This document shows positions 17,839 to 27,330 of a stretch of 64,000 nucleotides of DNA, piece after piece (the first letter of the stretch is position 1; the number at the start of each line of letters is the position of its first letter). The stretch comes from CAYXTW01 sp964452645 (GTDB taxonomy: Bacteria; Zixibacteria; MSB-5A5; GN15; PGXB01): NCBI GenBank assembly GCA_964452645.1, contig CAYVMO010000006.1, positions 1-64,000 on the forward strand, given 5' to 3'. Position numbers and translations under genes: made by a program. The notes under the pieces were generated by a model, which worked only from the letters and a program-made list of their open reading frames with translations, made no database searches and was not told the DNA's origin.

Positions 17839-18795
17839 ATGCCACAATCAGCGCTCGACATAGGAAGAAAGACCCCGACCGAGGAGCTCCGGTTCAAGCC
17901 CAAATCAAAAGGGTATATTCCCCGCGGAGCCACTTTTCTGGCCGTCGTGATTATTATCTTTATGCTGGCTATTATTCTCGGCAATATTATCTATGGCGGT
18001 GCCGGAACCATAAGTGTTAAGTTTTTGACTCACCCTCCGGAACAGGGTATGGAAGCCGGCGGCATCTTCCCGGCCATTTTTGGGACCGTCTTTCTGGTCT
18101 TATTGATGGTCATAGCAGTTGTCCCGGTCGGTGTCTTAACCGCCATTTATCTGCATGAGTATACCAGCCCGACTTCGAAGATAACCAAAATCATCCGCGT
18201 GGCGATAAATAACCTGGCCGGAGTCCCATCAATCGTTTTCGGCCTTTTCGGACTCGGATTTTTTATCGGTTTTATAGGCGGCGGTATTGACTCTCTATTC
18301 TATAGCTCCGAAGGGCCGGTATGGGGGCAGCCGGCCATTATCTGGGCCTCGCTGACATTGGCTTTGCTGACCCTGCCGGTCGTGATTGTCTCAACCGAAG
18401 AAGCTTTGCGGACCATCCCGTCTGAATTAAAAGATGCCAGCTACGCTCTCGGCGGAACCAAGCTGCAGACAATCACACGAATTATCATCCCCCAGGCCCT
18501 CCCCGGTATTCTGACCGGCTCGATATTGGCGATAAGCCGGGGGGCGGGTGAAGTGGCGCCGATTATGTTTACCGGCGTAGCCTATTATTTGCCGTATTTA
18601 CCGGCAAAACTTAATGACCAATTCATGGAACTTGGTTATCATATATATGTGATGGCGACACAATCGCCCGATGTCGAGGCCACTAAACCGATTCTTTTCG
18701 GAACCGTTTTGGTCCTGCTGGTATTGACTTTTATATTGAATTTTGTTGCCATATATATTCGTTCAAGGATGAGGAGAAAACGTGTACGCGTATGA
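17839..18795 (+). CDS. pstA: Phosphate ABC transporter permease PstA
   Basis: This 318-residue permease pairs with PstC. Features are the first membrane segment FLAVVIIIFMLAIILGNI, GGIFPAIFGTVFLVLLMV, NLAGVPSIVFGLFGLGFF and the EAA-type loop ELKDASYALGGTKLQTITRI, then SRGAGEVAPIMFTG. The C-terminus RSRMRRKRVRV is basic and cytoplasmic. It overlaps the GTG start of pstB by 14 bp. Confidence 0.93.
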   Translation: MPQSALDIGRKTPTEELRFKPKSKGYIPRGATFLAVVIIIFMLAIILGNIIYGGAGTISVKFLTHPPEQGMEAGGIFPAIFGTVFLVLLMVIAVVPVGVLTAIYLHEYTSPTSKITKIIRVAINNLAGVPSIVFGLFGLGFFIGFIGGGIDSLFYSSEGPVWGQPAIIWASLTLALLTLPVVIVSTEEALRTIPSELKDASYALGGTKLQTITRIIIPQALPGILTGSILAISRGAGEVAPIMFTGVAYYLPYLPAKLNDQFMELGYHIYVMATQSPDVEATKPILFGTVLVLLVLTFILNFVAIYIRSRMRRKRVRV

Positions 18796-19615
18796 CGAAT
18801 CGATAGAGGCTATGGATAAAGAAACAAAAGAAGAGCCGGCCAAAACGGAATCCGGATTACCCGATTATAAAATGACGGTGGAAAACCTGAATTTCTGGTA
18901 CGGCCGCAATAAGGTTCTGCATGATGTATCGATTAATGTCGTCAAAAACAAGGCTACGGCTCTAATCGGGCCGTCAGGATGCGGCAAATCGACTTTCCTG
19001 CGTACGTTGAATCGAATGAATGAAACGATTCCGGGTACGAGGATGGAGGGAACGGTCAGGCTTGACGACGTAGATATATATCATGATATCGGAGACCCGT
19101 CACACATCCGTACACGAATCGGAATGGTCTTCCAGAAGTCAAATCCATTTCCGAAATCGATTTTCGACAATGTTGCCTATGGATTGAGAGTCAACGGCAT
19201 CAAAGAAAAACAACTGGTCGCGAATGTCGTCGAGGAATCGCTTCGACGGGCAGCACTATGGGATGAAGTCAAGGATATCCTCGATCACAGCGCTTATACA
19301 CTTTCCGGCGGCCAGCAGCAGAGATTGTGTATCGCACGGGCGCTGGCCATCAGACCGGAAGTAATTCTCATGGACGAGCCGGCCTCGGCGTTGGATCCGA
19401 TTTCTACGTCACGAATCGAGGATTTAATCGGAGAACTTAAAAAAGAATATACCATCGTTATCGTTACCCACAACATGCAACAGGCGGCCCGGGTGTCGGA
19501 TTTTACCGGATTTTTTTATCAGGGCAATTTGATTGAATACGGCAAAACCAAAGAAATATTCACGCGGCCGAAAATTAAAAGAACCGAAGATTATGTCACC
19601 GGCCGATTTGGCTAA
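18782..19615 (+). CDS. pstB: Phosphate ABC transporter ATP-binding protein
   Basis: This 277-residue ABC ATPase has Walker A GPSGCGKSTFLRTLNRMNE, Q-loop VFQKSNPFPKSIFDNVAYG, signature LSGGQQQRLCIARALA, Walker B VILMDEPASALDP and the H-loop VTHNMQQAARVSD. The FQKPNPFP-type block (here SNPFP) and LNRMNE are PstB signatures. The start is GTG 18782, with GAGGAG about 6 bases upstream. An internal ATG (EAMDKETK) is an alternative that would shorten the N-terminus by 10 residues. Confidence 0.94.
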   Translation: MYAYDESIEAMDKETKEEPAKTESGLPDYKMTVENLNFWYGRNKVLHDVSINVVKNKATALIGPSGCGKSTFLRTLNRMNETIPGTRMEGTVRLDDVDIYHDIGDPSHIRTRIGMVFQKSNPFPKSIFDNVAYGLRVNGIKEKQLVANVVEESLRRAALWDEVKDILDHSAYTLSGGQQQRLCIARALAIRPEVILMDEPASALDPISTSRIEDLIGELKKEYTIVIVTHNMQQAARVSDFTGFFYQGNLIEYGKTKEIFTRPKIKRTEDYVTGRFG

Positions 19616-19630
19616 AAAAGTGAGATTTAT

Positions 19631-20284
19631 ATGACCAAACACTTCCAAAACGAGTTGGAAAGACTCAAAAAAAAGATTTTATATCTGGCGGCCAAAGTCG
19701 AGAAAAACCTGCAGATGGCGGTCAGGTCATTCACCGACAAAGATTTGAATATGGCTGATGAAGTTATCGATTCCGATCCGGACATAGATTCACTTGAAGT
19801 CGAAGTCGAGGAGGAATGTCTGAAAATACTCGCATTACATCAGCCGGTTGCCGCCGATTTGAGGTATATAATCGCCGTTCTTAAGATTAACAACGACTTG
19901 GAAAGAATCGCCGATATGGCGGTTAATATCGCCGAACGCTCCAAAACGCTTACTTACAATTCGGGCCCGCTGATACCGTTCGATCTGCAAAGTATGCTCG
20001 AAATCGCCGTTAAAATGGTCCGCGACAGTGTCGATGCTCTGGTAAAGAACAGCACCGAACTGGCGCGGCAAGTCTGTATTGATGATGACAAGATTGATGA
20101 CCGGAACAGGGAAGTTTATAAATTGGCTCAGGATGCGATTCGGAAAAATCCCGAATATGCGGAGTACTATGTCAGTCTGATAAGCGTCTCCAGAAATCTG
20201 GAACGGATTGCCGACCATTCGACTAATATTGCCGAGGACGTCATCTATATGATCGAGGGCGAGATCGTCCGCCACCGGACATAA
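19631..20284 (+). CDS. phoU: Phosphate transport system regulatory protein PhoU
   Basis: This 217-residue all-helical protein is made of two tandem PhoU three-helix repeats. Each carries the acidic metal-binding pattern: DEVIDSDPDIDSLEVEVEEE with NNDLERIADMAVNIAER in the first, and DDKIDDRNREVYKLAQ with SRNLERIADHSTNIAED in the second. It restrains PhoR when phosphate is plentiful, acting with PstSCAB. It is the last gene of the operon and converges on the genes that follow. Confidence 0.94.
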   Translation: MTKHFQNELERLKKKILYLAAKVEKNLQMAVRSFTDKDLNMADEVIDSDPDIDSLEVEVEEECLKILALHQPVAADLRYIIAVLKINNDLERIADMAVNIAERSKTLTYNSGPLIPFDLQSMLEIAVKMVRDSVDALVKNSTELARQVCIDDDKIDDRNREVYKLAQDAIRKNPEYAEYYVSLISVSRNLERIADHSTNIAEDVIYMIEGEIVRHRT

Positions 20285-20327
20285 GTCGGGCAATAATAGT
20301 ATCGGACCGATAGCGGTGTTCCGGTAT

Positions 20328-20513
20328 TTACTTTTTCAACCGGCTGAATGCCCAGTAACTCAGTATGGCTGCGAAAATCAATCCGCCCCATGAAGACCAT
20401 ACCGGAATCGACCACGTTCCGACCTGAACGTGCCAGCTAAAAATCAATCTGACCGCGTGCAATATCGCAACGAAGCCGAAAATTATGCCGGAGACGGTAA
20501 TATATTTTTTCAT
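20328..20513 (-). CDS. Small two-helix membrane protein coupled to symporter
   Basis: This 61-residue protein begins KKYITVSGIIFGFVAILHAV and has a second hydrophobic segment SWGGLIFAAILSYWAFSRL, with both ends basic. Its ATG overlaps the symporter stop as ATGA (20510-20513), so it is probably translated with it. I do not recognise a named family. Short proteins of this look are common as accessory or stabilising subunits, but a role in transport is inference. Confidence 0.6.
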   Translation of the reverse strand: MKKYITVSGIIFGFVAILHAVRLIFSWHVQVGTWSIPVWSSWGGLIFAAILSYWAFSRLKK

Positions 20514-22381
20514 TCTATTCGGGTCCCCTTCCTGTTAAACATCTTACGCCACCATAATGTAAGGGATAAGAGACCGGTAGCAATATATATAATCGAAATT
20601 ACTATCGTTGAGCTATAGATCGGAAACAGGATTTTTCCGAGCCCGATTAGCAATAAATATATACTCAGGCTGATCGTAATGGTCAGATAAGCCCCCCTGT
20701 AAAATTCCTTAAGCGGCCGGGACGAATCGAGCTTTAGCCTTTTTGCCGTCTTTCGCCAGAATCCGGGCGGATCGACCCGCTGATAAAATTCTGAAAGAAC
20801 GGAATCTTCCGTCGGTCTGGTCAATAATGTGACTATAACAATGACAATCGTTGATAAGGCCGACATCAATAATAATCGAAGCCATTCATCTTTAACGATA
20901 AAGAGAATAATCGGAGCGAATATTAACGATGTTAATATGGCGGAAATTTCGGAATAGAGATTAATCCTCTCCCATAACCATCGCAAAACAAGAACCGCAC
21001 CGGTCCCGGCACCGAAAAGCAGTGTAATATACCAGGCAGTCTGAATGGAACCCAGATTGGCCATGATTATCAATGCGATCGCCAAAACCAGAATATTGGA
21101 AAGCCGGGCAACGATAACCAATTCCCGATCCGCCGGTTTTCTTTTCAACCAGGCGTTACTGATTATACGCTTGTAGATATCATTGCTCCAGTAACTGGCC
21201 CCCCAGGTGAGATGCGTATCGATCGTCGAAGCCAGCGCCGCCAGAAGTCCGGTCAGGACGATCCCCTTGATCCCGACGGGAAGCAAATCTCTGACGCCGG
21301 TTGCAAAAAGCAATTCGCGTCCCGAAATAAACTTTTCGGTCAGGGGAGTTCCCGGTGTGTACGGGTATATCACCAGCAAACCGACACCGATTACCAGCCA
21401 GACCAGACTCCTTAATAATATTTGCAGCCACGTAAATACAAAAGCCCCGATTTTGGCATCGCGGTCGGTCTTACAGGCCATCATCCGCTGGGCGAAATAC
21501 CCGGTACCGTCGCTGTTTCTTTCAAAAAACCACTGCAGGCTGATTATAACCAGAAATGGACCGATTGCTTCTAAACGACCCGGGCTGAAGGATAATATTT
21601 CATCCGCCCTTACACTTCCATAAATCTGCACGAGCCGGTCAACTATTTCGCCCAATCCACCGCTCTTAATGACGACAACGATAGCATATATTATTGTGCC
21701 GATCATGGCCAGACTGAATTGAATCGTGTCAGTGGCAATAACAGAGCGCAATCCGCCGGTTGTGGAGTACAGACCTGTAAATCCAATGATAATGATAATA
21801 CTGATTAAATTATTGGTCGTTGCCACATACGTTTCCAGACCGGTCGCCCCGGACGAAAGCGATATCCCGACTGACTGCACTATATTGTAAATCGGCTGAT
21901 AAACCGAAGGCGGCAGCCACTCGTTCCAGAAAAGAAAAACCTCACTTATTCGCGATGCGGCCACGAGCACCATCGCCATGATAGTGCAGTTCATAATCGT
22001 GCCGTAATAAATCGCTTTCAAACCCCGCAACGCCAGCACTCCCCGACCGCTGTAACGGATTTCGGTGAATTCGGCATCGGTCAATACGCGCGCCCGTCTC
22101 CAGCCGCGCCCGAGCAAAAAACCGATCATCAAAAATCCCAGTCCATATATCCACAATCGCCAGAGCATAAATATCCCGCCCGTGGCAATCAATCCGGTCA
22201 CAAGTAAGGGTGTATCCGCCGCATATTGAGTAGCTGCGAGACTGAAACCGGCTCGCCATCCTTTAATGGAGCGTCCGGCCAGAAAATATTCTTCAAGATT
22301 TTTGGAGGCTCGGGCGCGGTTGTGAAAACCGTTACCCACGCTATAAGCAATAAATGCCAATATGATTATAAGGTCTATCAT
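20510..22381 (-). CDS. Sodium:solute symporter (SSS family)
   Basis: This 623-residue inner-membrane protein has about 13-15 hydrophobic segments. It begins LIIILAFIAYSVG and has the SSS signatures EEYFLAGRSIKGW, GFSLAATQYAADTPLLVTG and GLYSTTGGLRSVIATDTIQF. It also contains IVLTGLLAALASTIDTHLTWGASYW, whose small-residue and Ser/Thr pattern lies near the sodium site. The C-terminal extension (about 490-623) adds further membrane segments and a cytoplasmic linker. The substrate cannot be told. It is convergent with phoU, so not part of the phosphate operon. Confidence 0.85.
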   Translation of the reverse strand: MIDLIIILAFIAYSVGNGFHNRARASKNLEEYFLAGRSIKGWRAGFSLAATQYAADTPLLVTGLIATGGIFMLWRLWIYGLGFLMIGFLLGRGWRRARVLTDAEFTEIRYSGRGVLALRGLKAIYYGTIMNCTIMAMVLVAASRISEVFLFWNEWLPPSVYQPIYNIVQSVGISLSSGATGLETYVATTNNLISIIIIIGFTGLYSTTGGLRSVIATDTIQFSLAMIGTIIYAIVVVIKSGGLGEIVDRLVQIYGSVRADEILSFSPGRLEAIGPFLVIISLQWFFERNSDGTGYFAQRMMACKTDRDAKIGAFVFTWLQILLRSLVWLVIGVGLLVIYPYTPGTPLTEKFISGRELLFATGVRDLLPVGIKGIVLTGLLAALASTIDTHLTWGASYWSNDIYKRIISNAWLKRKPADRELVIVARLSNILVLAIALIIMANLGSIQTAWYITLLFGAGTGAVLVLRWLWERINLYSEISAILTSLIFAPIILFIVKDEWLRLLLMSALSTIVIVIVTLLTRPTEDSVLSEFYQRVDPPGFWRKTAKRLKLDSSRPLKEFYRGAYLTITISLSIYLLLIGLGKILFPIYSSTIVISIIYIATGLLSLTLWWRKMFNRKGTRIE

Positions 22382-22715
22382 CTACACGAACGGCCCAATC
22401 GCTTATGATCTTAAGAGGCTTATTTTCCCCGCAATACCATAATAACAAAAAATTTTACGGATTCAAGGCAAAATCCCGATAATTTCAATTTAGACTATCT
22501 TCCCATGGACAAAATTTGTTTTTTCTTAAATTATCGTAACTCTGGATGGCTAATCACGTATTGTCAACCCATATGGCAGATAAATTATTTCGTGACGGAC
22601 GATTTGATGCTGGAAATATATTAAATATTTTAAACAACTTGACAAAAAGGTCGGCGGATAATAATATCCGACCCAAAAATTTAAATTTTAAGTTTTTCGA
22701 TAATGAGGATATAAA
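22382..22715. other. Intergenic region with divergent control signals
   Basis: This 334-bp gap separates the leftward symporter and the rightward TonB receptor. It is AT-rich and holds the receptor promoter described at 22639-22667. A short open frame at 22546-22734 has no family resemblance and is taken as chance. No terminator or RNA gene was seen. Confidence 0.5.
22639..22667 (+). promoter_or_regulatory. Near-consensus sigma-70-type promoter for TonB receptor
   Basis: TTGACA at 22639-22644 and TAATAT at 22662-22667 are separated by exactly 17 bases. An imperfect hairpin (GGTC and GGATA pairing with TATCC and GACC) overlaps the -10 region and may be an operator. The predicted start is near 22674, giving a leader of about 42 nt. 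Confidence 0.65.
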
Positions 22716-25028
22716 ATGCGGACATTTGCAATGAAATTAACGGCAATCTTTTTAATTGCCTATTTCTTTTTTCGAATCGCTGAAATCAAAGCTTCAGACA
22801 AGCAACAAAAATCAGGATCGATCAATGGACAGGTGGTCGAAGAATTGACCAGGGCGGCTATCCCCGGAGCAACCGTGATGGTTGTCGGAACCAATTCCGG
22901 GGCCGCCACCGACGATAACGGTTTCTTCGAGATAAAAAATATTCCGGTCGGAAGTTATTCCCTGAATATAAGCAGCATCGGATACGATCCGCTTTTTAAA
23001 GCCGATATTATTGTTCGAACCAAACGCATCACGACGATAAATATCGAATTGACTCAACGCGCGATCGAAATCGAAGGCACCAAGGTCCGCGGCTCTTATT
23101 TTGTCGAATCGGAGGAGCAGCCGACCAGCACCACCGGCTTTTCCGCCGAAGAAATCCGTCGTTCGCCCGGCTCGGCCGGCGATGTCAGCCGGATTATGCT
23201 TATTTTGCCCAGTGTCGCCAAAGTCAACGATATGATGAACAGCCTGATTGTTCGCGGTGGGACACCGACCGAGAACGGTTTTTATCTGGATAATATCGAA
23301 ATCCCCAATATCAATCATTATCCCGCACAGGGTTCTTCGGGCGGACCGATCGGTTTATTAAATGTCGATTTTCTTCAGGATGCGACTTTTTCAGCGGGCG
23401 GCTTTCCGGCCACTTATGGCGACAGGCTGTCCTCGATAATGGAGCTTAAATATCGCGAAGGCAACCGCGAGGAATTTGACGCACAGGCCGATGTTAATTT
23501 CGCCGGTTTTGGTATCAGCGGTGAGGGACCTATTAATAATGGCAAAGGTTCCTGGCTGATGTCGGCCCGGCGGAGTTTTCTGGACCTGTTGGTCGATGCA
23601 ATCGGTACCGGCGTCGCTCCGCGCTACAGCGACTATCAGGGTAAAGTCGTTTACGACCTATCCCCTTCCAATAAATTGATGTTTCTCGGCGTACTTGGCG
23701 TCGACGACATATCATTCGACAAAAAACAATCCGAAGACGATGGCAATATCGTATATGGAGATTATAGTGGATACGAATATACCGTCGGTGTCAATTGGCA
23801 ATATTTATGGAGCAAAAACGGCTATTCCAACACTTCGTTGTCGCTGCTATCCATGAAACAGGAAAACACATTTTACGAAACCAAAAGCGATATTCAACTG
23901 ACCGATGATAATACATATGAGCGCGCCGCGCAGTTTCGCAATGTCAACGTTTATCAATTGAGCGATCGGAATCACATTCAATTCGGGACGGATGTCCGGT
24001 ATCTTTTTAACGATTATAACGCCTATATGGCCGAATATACCAATCCGATCGGCGACACGGTGCCGCCATTAAATATGATCGCCAGGGTCGAATCGCCCAA
24101 AATAGGATTATTCGGCAGTTGTACCATCAGTCCACTTAAAAGATTAAGCCTGACCGGGGGGCTCCGCTACGAATATTTCGATTACAATGAGCATTCGCAC
24201 CTGTCGCCGCGTTTTTCGTTTACGTACGAACTGACCGAACGGCTTTCATTAAACGGTGCCACCGGGGTATATTATCAATTCCTTCCGGCCGGTCTTCTGG
24301 CACAGCATGAAAAAAATAAGAAACTGGAAGACCCGGTCGCCTATCATTATATCCTCGGTTTAAAATACCTTTTGTCCGAAACAACCGAGTTGACCCTCGA
24401 AGGTTACTATAAAAATTATGAAAACTTCCCGATCGATACTATGCAGCCGCAACTGTTTGTAGCCGACGAATTGGTATATCGTGGTTTCATGGGAAATTAT
24501 TTATCTCTGGTCGATAAGGGCGTCGCCGAATCATACGGAATCGAATTAACTCTCCAGAAAAAACTTCGGGAAAACTTTTACGGGTTGGTCAGCGCTTCAT
24601 TCTTTAGGTCGAAATATCGCGGACTGGATAATATCTGGCGCGATAGAGTCTATGACAATCAGGTCGTTATCGGCGTCGAGGGCGGCTACAAACCTAACAA
24701 TAAATGGGAATTTTCCATCCGCTGGATTTACGCCGGCGGACCGCCATATACGCCGCTCGATCTGGTGCAGTCCAAACTCATCGATCGCTCGGTTTATGAA
24801 CGTAACCGGGTCAATGAAGAACGTATGCCCGATTACCATTCCATGAATGTCCGTATTGATCGACGCTATAATTTCAGCGGCTCGAACCTGATTGTGTATT
24901 TTTCGGTCTGGAACGTCTACAACCGGCAAAATGTCTACAGCTATTACTGGAATGAAACCGATAAGAAGCAGGACGTCATGTATCAATGGACCATGCTACC
25001 GGTTTTCGGATTGGAATTCGAGTTCTAA
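22716..25028 (+). CDS. TonB-dependent outer-membrane receptor with carboxypeptidase-like N-terminal domain
   Basis: This 770-residue protein has a signal peptide (about 1-28) and a CarboxypepD_reg-like beta-sandwich domain (about 33-115: INGQVVEELTRAAIPGATVM, GYDPLFKADIIV). A plug domain (about 120-240: GDVSRIMLILPSVAKVNDMM, IVRGGTPTENGFYLDNIEI) and a 22-strand-type barrel ending LEFEF follow. It imports an unknown large ligand using TonB energy. The layout is common in Bacteroidetes/FCB bacteria, but no SusD partner is next to it. GAGG lies about 8 bases before the ATG. Confidence 0.88.
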   Translation: MRTFAMKLTAIFLIAYFFFRIAEIKASDKQQKSGSINGQVVEELTRAAIPGATVMVVGTNSGAATDDNGFFEIKNIPVGSYSLNISSIGYDPLFKADIIVRTKRITTINIELTQRAIEIEGTKVRGSYFVESEEQPTSTTGFSAEEIRRSPGSAGDVSRIMLILPSVAKVNDMMNSLIVRGGTPTENGFYLDNIEIPNINHYPAQGSSGGPIGLLNVDFLQDATFSAGGFPATYGDRLSSIMELKYREGNREEFDAQADVNFAGFGISGEGPINNGKGSWLMSARRSFLDLLVDAIGTGVAPRYSDYQGKVVYDLSPSNKLMFLGVLGVDDISFDKKQSEDDGNIVYGDYSGYEYTVGVNWQYLWSKNGYSNTSLSLLSMKQENTFYETKSDIQLTDDNTYERAAQFRNVNVYQLSDRNHIQFGTDVRYLFNDYNAYMAEYTNPIGDTVPPLNMIARVESPKIGLFGSCTISPLKRLSLTGGLRYEYFDYNEHSHLSPRFSFTYELTERLSLNGATGVYYQFLPAGLLAQHEKNKKLEDPVAYHYILGLKYLLSETTELTLEGYYKNYENFPIDTMQPQLFVADELVYRGFMGNYLSLVDKGVAESYGIELTLQKKLRENFYGLVSASFFRSKYRGLDNIWRDRVYDNQVVIGVEGGYKPNNKWEFSIRWIYAGGPPYTPLDLVQSKLIDRSVYERNRVNEERMPDYHSMNVRIDRRYNFSGSNLIVYFSVWNVYNRQNVYSYYWNETDKKQDVMYQWTMLPVFGLEFEF

Positions 25029-25086
25029 TTCTAATAATTGCCGAATACCGGCTGTATATGATAAAAAATCGCGAATAAAAAATAAA

Positions 25087-25170
25087 TGCCGAAGGGGGGA
25101 GTTGAACCCCCACGCCCGTAAGGACACTGCGCCCTGAACACAGCGTGTCTACCAGTTCCACCACTTCGGC
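25087..25170 (-). tRNA. tRNA-Leu (CAG)
   Basis: Read on the minus strand, acceptor arms GCCGAAG and CTTCGGC pair with discriminator A. The D-arm contains GGTAGA, the anticodon stem is CTGTG/CGCAG with anticodon CAG at 25134-25136, the long variable arm includes GTGTCCTTACGGGC, and the T-arm is GGGGG-TTCAACT-CCCCC. The 84-nt length and long variable arm are class II, as expected for Leu. CCA is not encoded. It reads CUG codons. Confidence 0.95.
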
Positions 25171-25193
25171 ATATTGACCTAATTTAATTTTCA

Positions 25194-25221
25194 AATATAG
25201 TATATTTTCGATAAAGGACAA
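25194..25221 (-). promoter_or_regulatory. Promoter for tRNA-Leu
   Basis: On the minus strand TTGTCC (25216-25221) and TATATT (25194-25199) are 16 bases apart. The predicted start is about 17 bases before the mature tRNA 5' end. The -35 has two mismatches from consensus. Confidence 0.4.
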
Positions 25222-25407
25222 TAGATTTTTGCCGGCTTTAACCGGCATAAAATACTGAATTTTTATAATATTATTGGTTAAAATCCCGGCGCTGCCGTGA
25301 CAATACTATTTATGCGGATAATCTTCTCCCGATTTTGCTTGAATTCTATATCCTAAAAATATATCTTATTTTAAATTTGTGAACGTGGTATTTCCAAGAC
25401 TATCGTT

Positions 25408-27273
25408 TTGATAAAGAAAATAGACCTGAACAGGATTATTATATTAATCCTTGTAATAATTCTTATTGTGATTGGTCATTTCCTTTTCGCGCAATTCGCC
25501 AATTACACGTACAACTCAAACCGCCATATTTATGATATCCTGCGGGCCAAATTATGGTCCATTTTTCTGGTGCTGGCCTGGACAATGATTATTTATTGGA
25601 AACGCCGCTCCGAGATAGCCCCTTTGCTGGCCGTTCTAGCTGTCAGTATATATTTCGTAGTAATCTATTCGATATTATTCAGGGGAACGCAATATGGTCT
25701 GAACAGTCATTGGGGAGATAATGGTTACCGCCTGGCGACAGTATGTAAGATGATGGCATATAATGACTTCCCTGATGCTTATTTAAAAAATTTGCCCAGC
25801 ATGTATCCGCCTCTCTGGTTTTATATTATGGCCATTTACGCCAAAATAGCGGGATTGGCGGCCTGGCAAACGCTTAAATACGGATATCTATTTATGTTCC
25901 TTTCCTTTCCGTGGGTGATTTATTATTCCTGGCGTCCATTGGTTTCACCAAGGGCTGCGGCCATGGTTTCAATTGCGACTATCTTCTTTGCCCATAATTC
26001 TATCGATTATGTCGGTTATGAATATATCGCTTCAGCGCTTTTTGTCCCCTGGTGGCTTTATTTCTTTGAGGATGGGAAGAATATTGCATCAGGAAAAGGA
26101 TTTCCGTGGAAATTCTATATTACCGGGATTATAGTCGGCGGCGCAATATTCTTGACATACTATTATTGGTTTTTCATTGCCGTTATATCGCTTCCACTGA
26201 CGGTTATTATCCGGCATGTCGACGAAAAATCCGGAAAAGCCCTACTCAATAATTTGAAACATAAAGCAATTCTGGCTTCCGGCATTGCTCTCGTGACTGC
26301 TGTATACTGGGTTCCTTTATTATTATCAGGATTAAAAACAGGTTATGAATCGTCTCAAATAACATGGTTTGGAATGACCAATAGCAGCCTGGATGTTTTC
26401 TGGATTAATAAGCCACTCGAGGGTTCTTTTGTACTGGCCGGTATATTCTTTGCTGCTTATTTCTGGAATCGATGGAATCATGCTCACCTGATATTGTATT
26501 ATGCGGGGGCCTTAATTTTTATTATGCTGGATCGAATCTCAAACCTGGGAAACCATTCAATCCAAACGCGAAAGATTCTGCAATTCACGCATGTTATAAC
26601 CATGGGACCGCTCGCTGTGGGATTGGAATCGATTTGGAATAATGTACGGGCGAATTTAAACGTGCAAAGGGGGCTTGTGGCCCTCGCGGTAATTCTAGCC
26701 ATTGTATTCGGCAATAATCAAATTGAAAATATCTCCCCGGAACTTTATAAGAATGGTGTCAACGATCGCTATCCAAAAGCGTCTCTGGAATATTTCAAGG
26801 ATGCTGTCTGCTTTAATACTGTTTTTCTAACAAACAGGTACATCGAAACATGTTATCTACCTTATTTTTTATTCATACCGCCAAGCGATGTTGCCTCTCA
26901 TTTCGCCGGCGATTTTCAGGGACGACTGGATTTCTTAAAGGCTATTTCCAAAATCAGTAAACCTTCCCTTCTGGCATATGCGATGTCGTATAATATCTTT
27001 GACAAGATCAACTATGTATTTCTGCCATATAATGGGACGACCGATACATACATCATAAAAGTTAATATGAAAACTTTTAATGGCCCTCTGGTCCTTGACT
27101 CCGCGTCGATTCCGGCATCTTTATTTTCGGATACCGCTTCTTTTAAAAAAATCCATCCGGGCGGATTATATGAGGTTATTTCCCCTGAACAGAATCCGGA
27201 AATATATGAAAAACTGACGGAGGAGTATCCCGATCTTATTGATTATCTTAAGAGTAAGGCGAAATCCCGATGA
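25408..27273 (+). CDS. Polytopic membrane protein, GT-C glycosyltransferase-like
   Basis: This 621-residue protein has about 11-13 membrane segments. The loop after the third or fourth segment reads HWGDNGYRLATVCKMM followed by LKNLPSMYPPLWFY. An acidic GD pair and a YPPLWF motif are seen in actinobacterial arabinofuranosyltransferases of the AftA type and other lipid-linked-sugar GT-C enzymes. The C-terminal 170 residues are soluble. The start is TTG 25408, since no better in-frame start lies near. It stands alone, convergent with the protease gene. The function is an inference from fold-like features, and no family is certain. Confidence 0.5.
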   Translation: MIKKIDLNRIIILILVIILIVIGHFLFAQFANYTYNSNRHIYDILRAKLWSIFLVLAWTMIIYWKRRSEIAPLLAVLAVSIYFVVIYSILFRGTQYGLNSHWGDNGYRLATVCKMMAYNDFPDAYLKNLPSMYPPLWFYIMAIYAKIAGLAAWQTLKYGYLFMFLSFPWVIYYSWRPLVSPRAAAMVSIATIFFAHNSIDYVGYEYIASALFVPWWLYFFEDGKNIASGKGFPWKFYITGIIVGGAIFLTYYYWFFIAVISLPLTVIIRHVDEKSGKALLNNLKHKAILASGIALVTAVYWVPLLLSGLKTGYESSQITWFGMTNSSLDVFWINKPLEGSFVLAGIFFAAYFWNRWNHAHLILYYAGALIFIMLDRISNLGNHSIQTRKILQFTHVITMGPLAVGLESIWNNVRANLNVQRGLVALAVILAIVFGNNQIENISPELYKNGVNDRYPKASLEYFKDAVCFNTVFLTNRYIETCYLPYFLFIPPSDVASHFAGDFQGRLDFLKAISKISKPSLLAYAMSYNIFDKINYVFLPYNGTTDTYIIKVNMKTFNGPLVLDSASIPASLFSDTASFKKIHPGGLYEVISPEQNPEIYEKLTEEYPDLIDYLKSKAKSR

Positions 27274-27330
27274 TCACCGATTTCGTATTTTCCAGGCCGG
27301 TCGATATACCGCGATATCATACCGGATGGT

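Noticed and set aside
20285..20327. Palindrome TATCGGACCGATA as a terminator between phoU and the small membrane gene
   Set aside because: The stem is only six base pairs with a one-base centre and no T-run in either direction.
22546..22734. 62-residue open frame upstream of the TonB receptor
   Set aside because: It covers the promoter and leader of the receptor and overlaps its start. No similarity or ribosome site.
24976..25248. Minus-strand 90-residue open frame over the tRNA
   Set aside because: It spans the complete tRNA-Leu gene and the end of the TonB receptor gene. No independent support.
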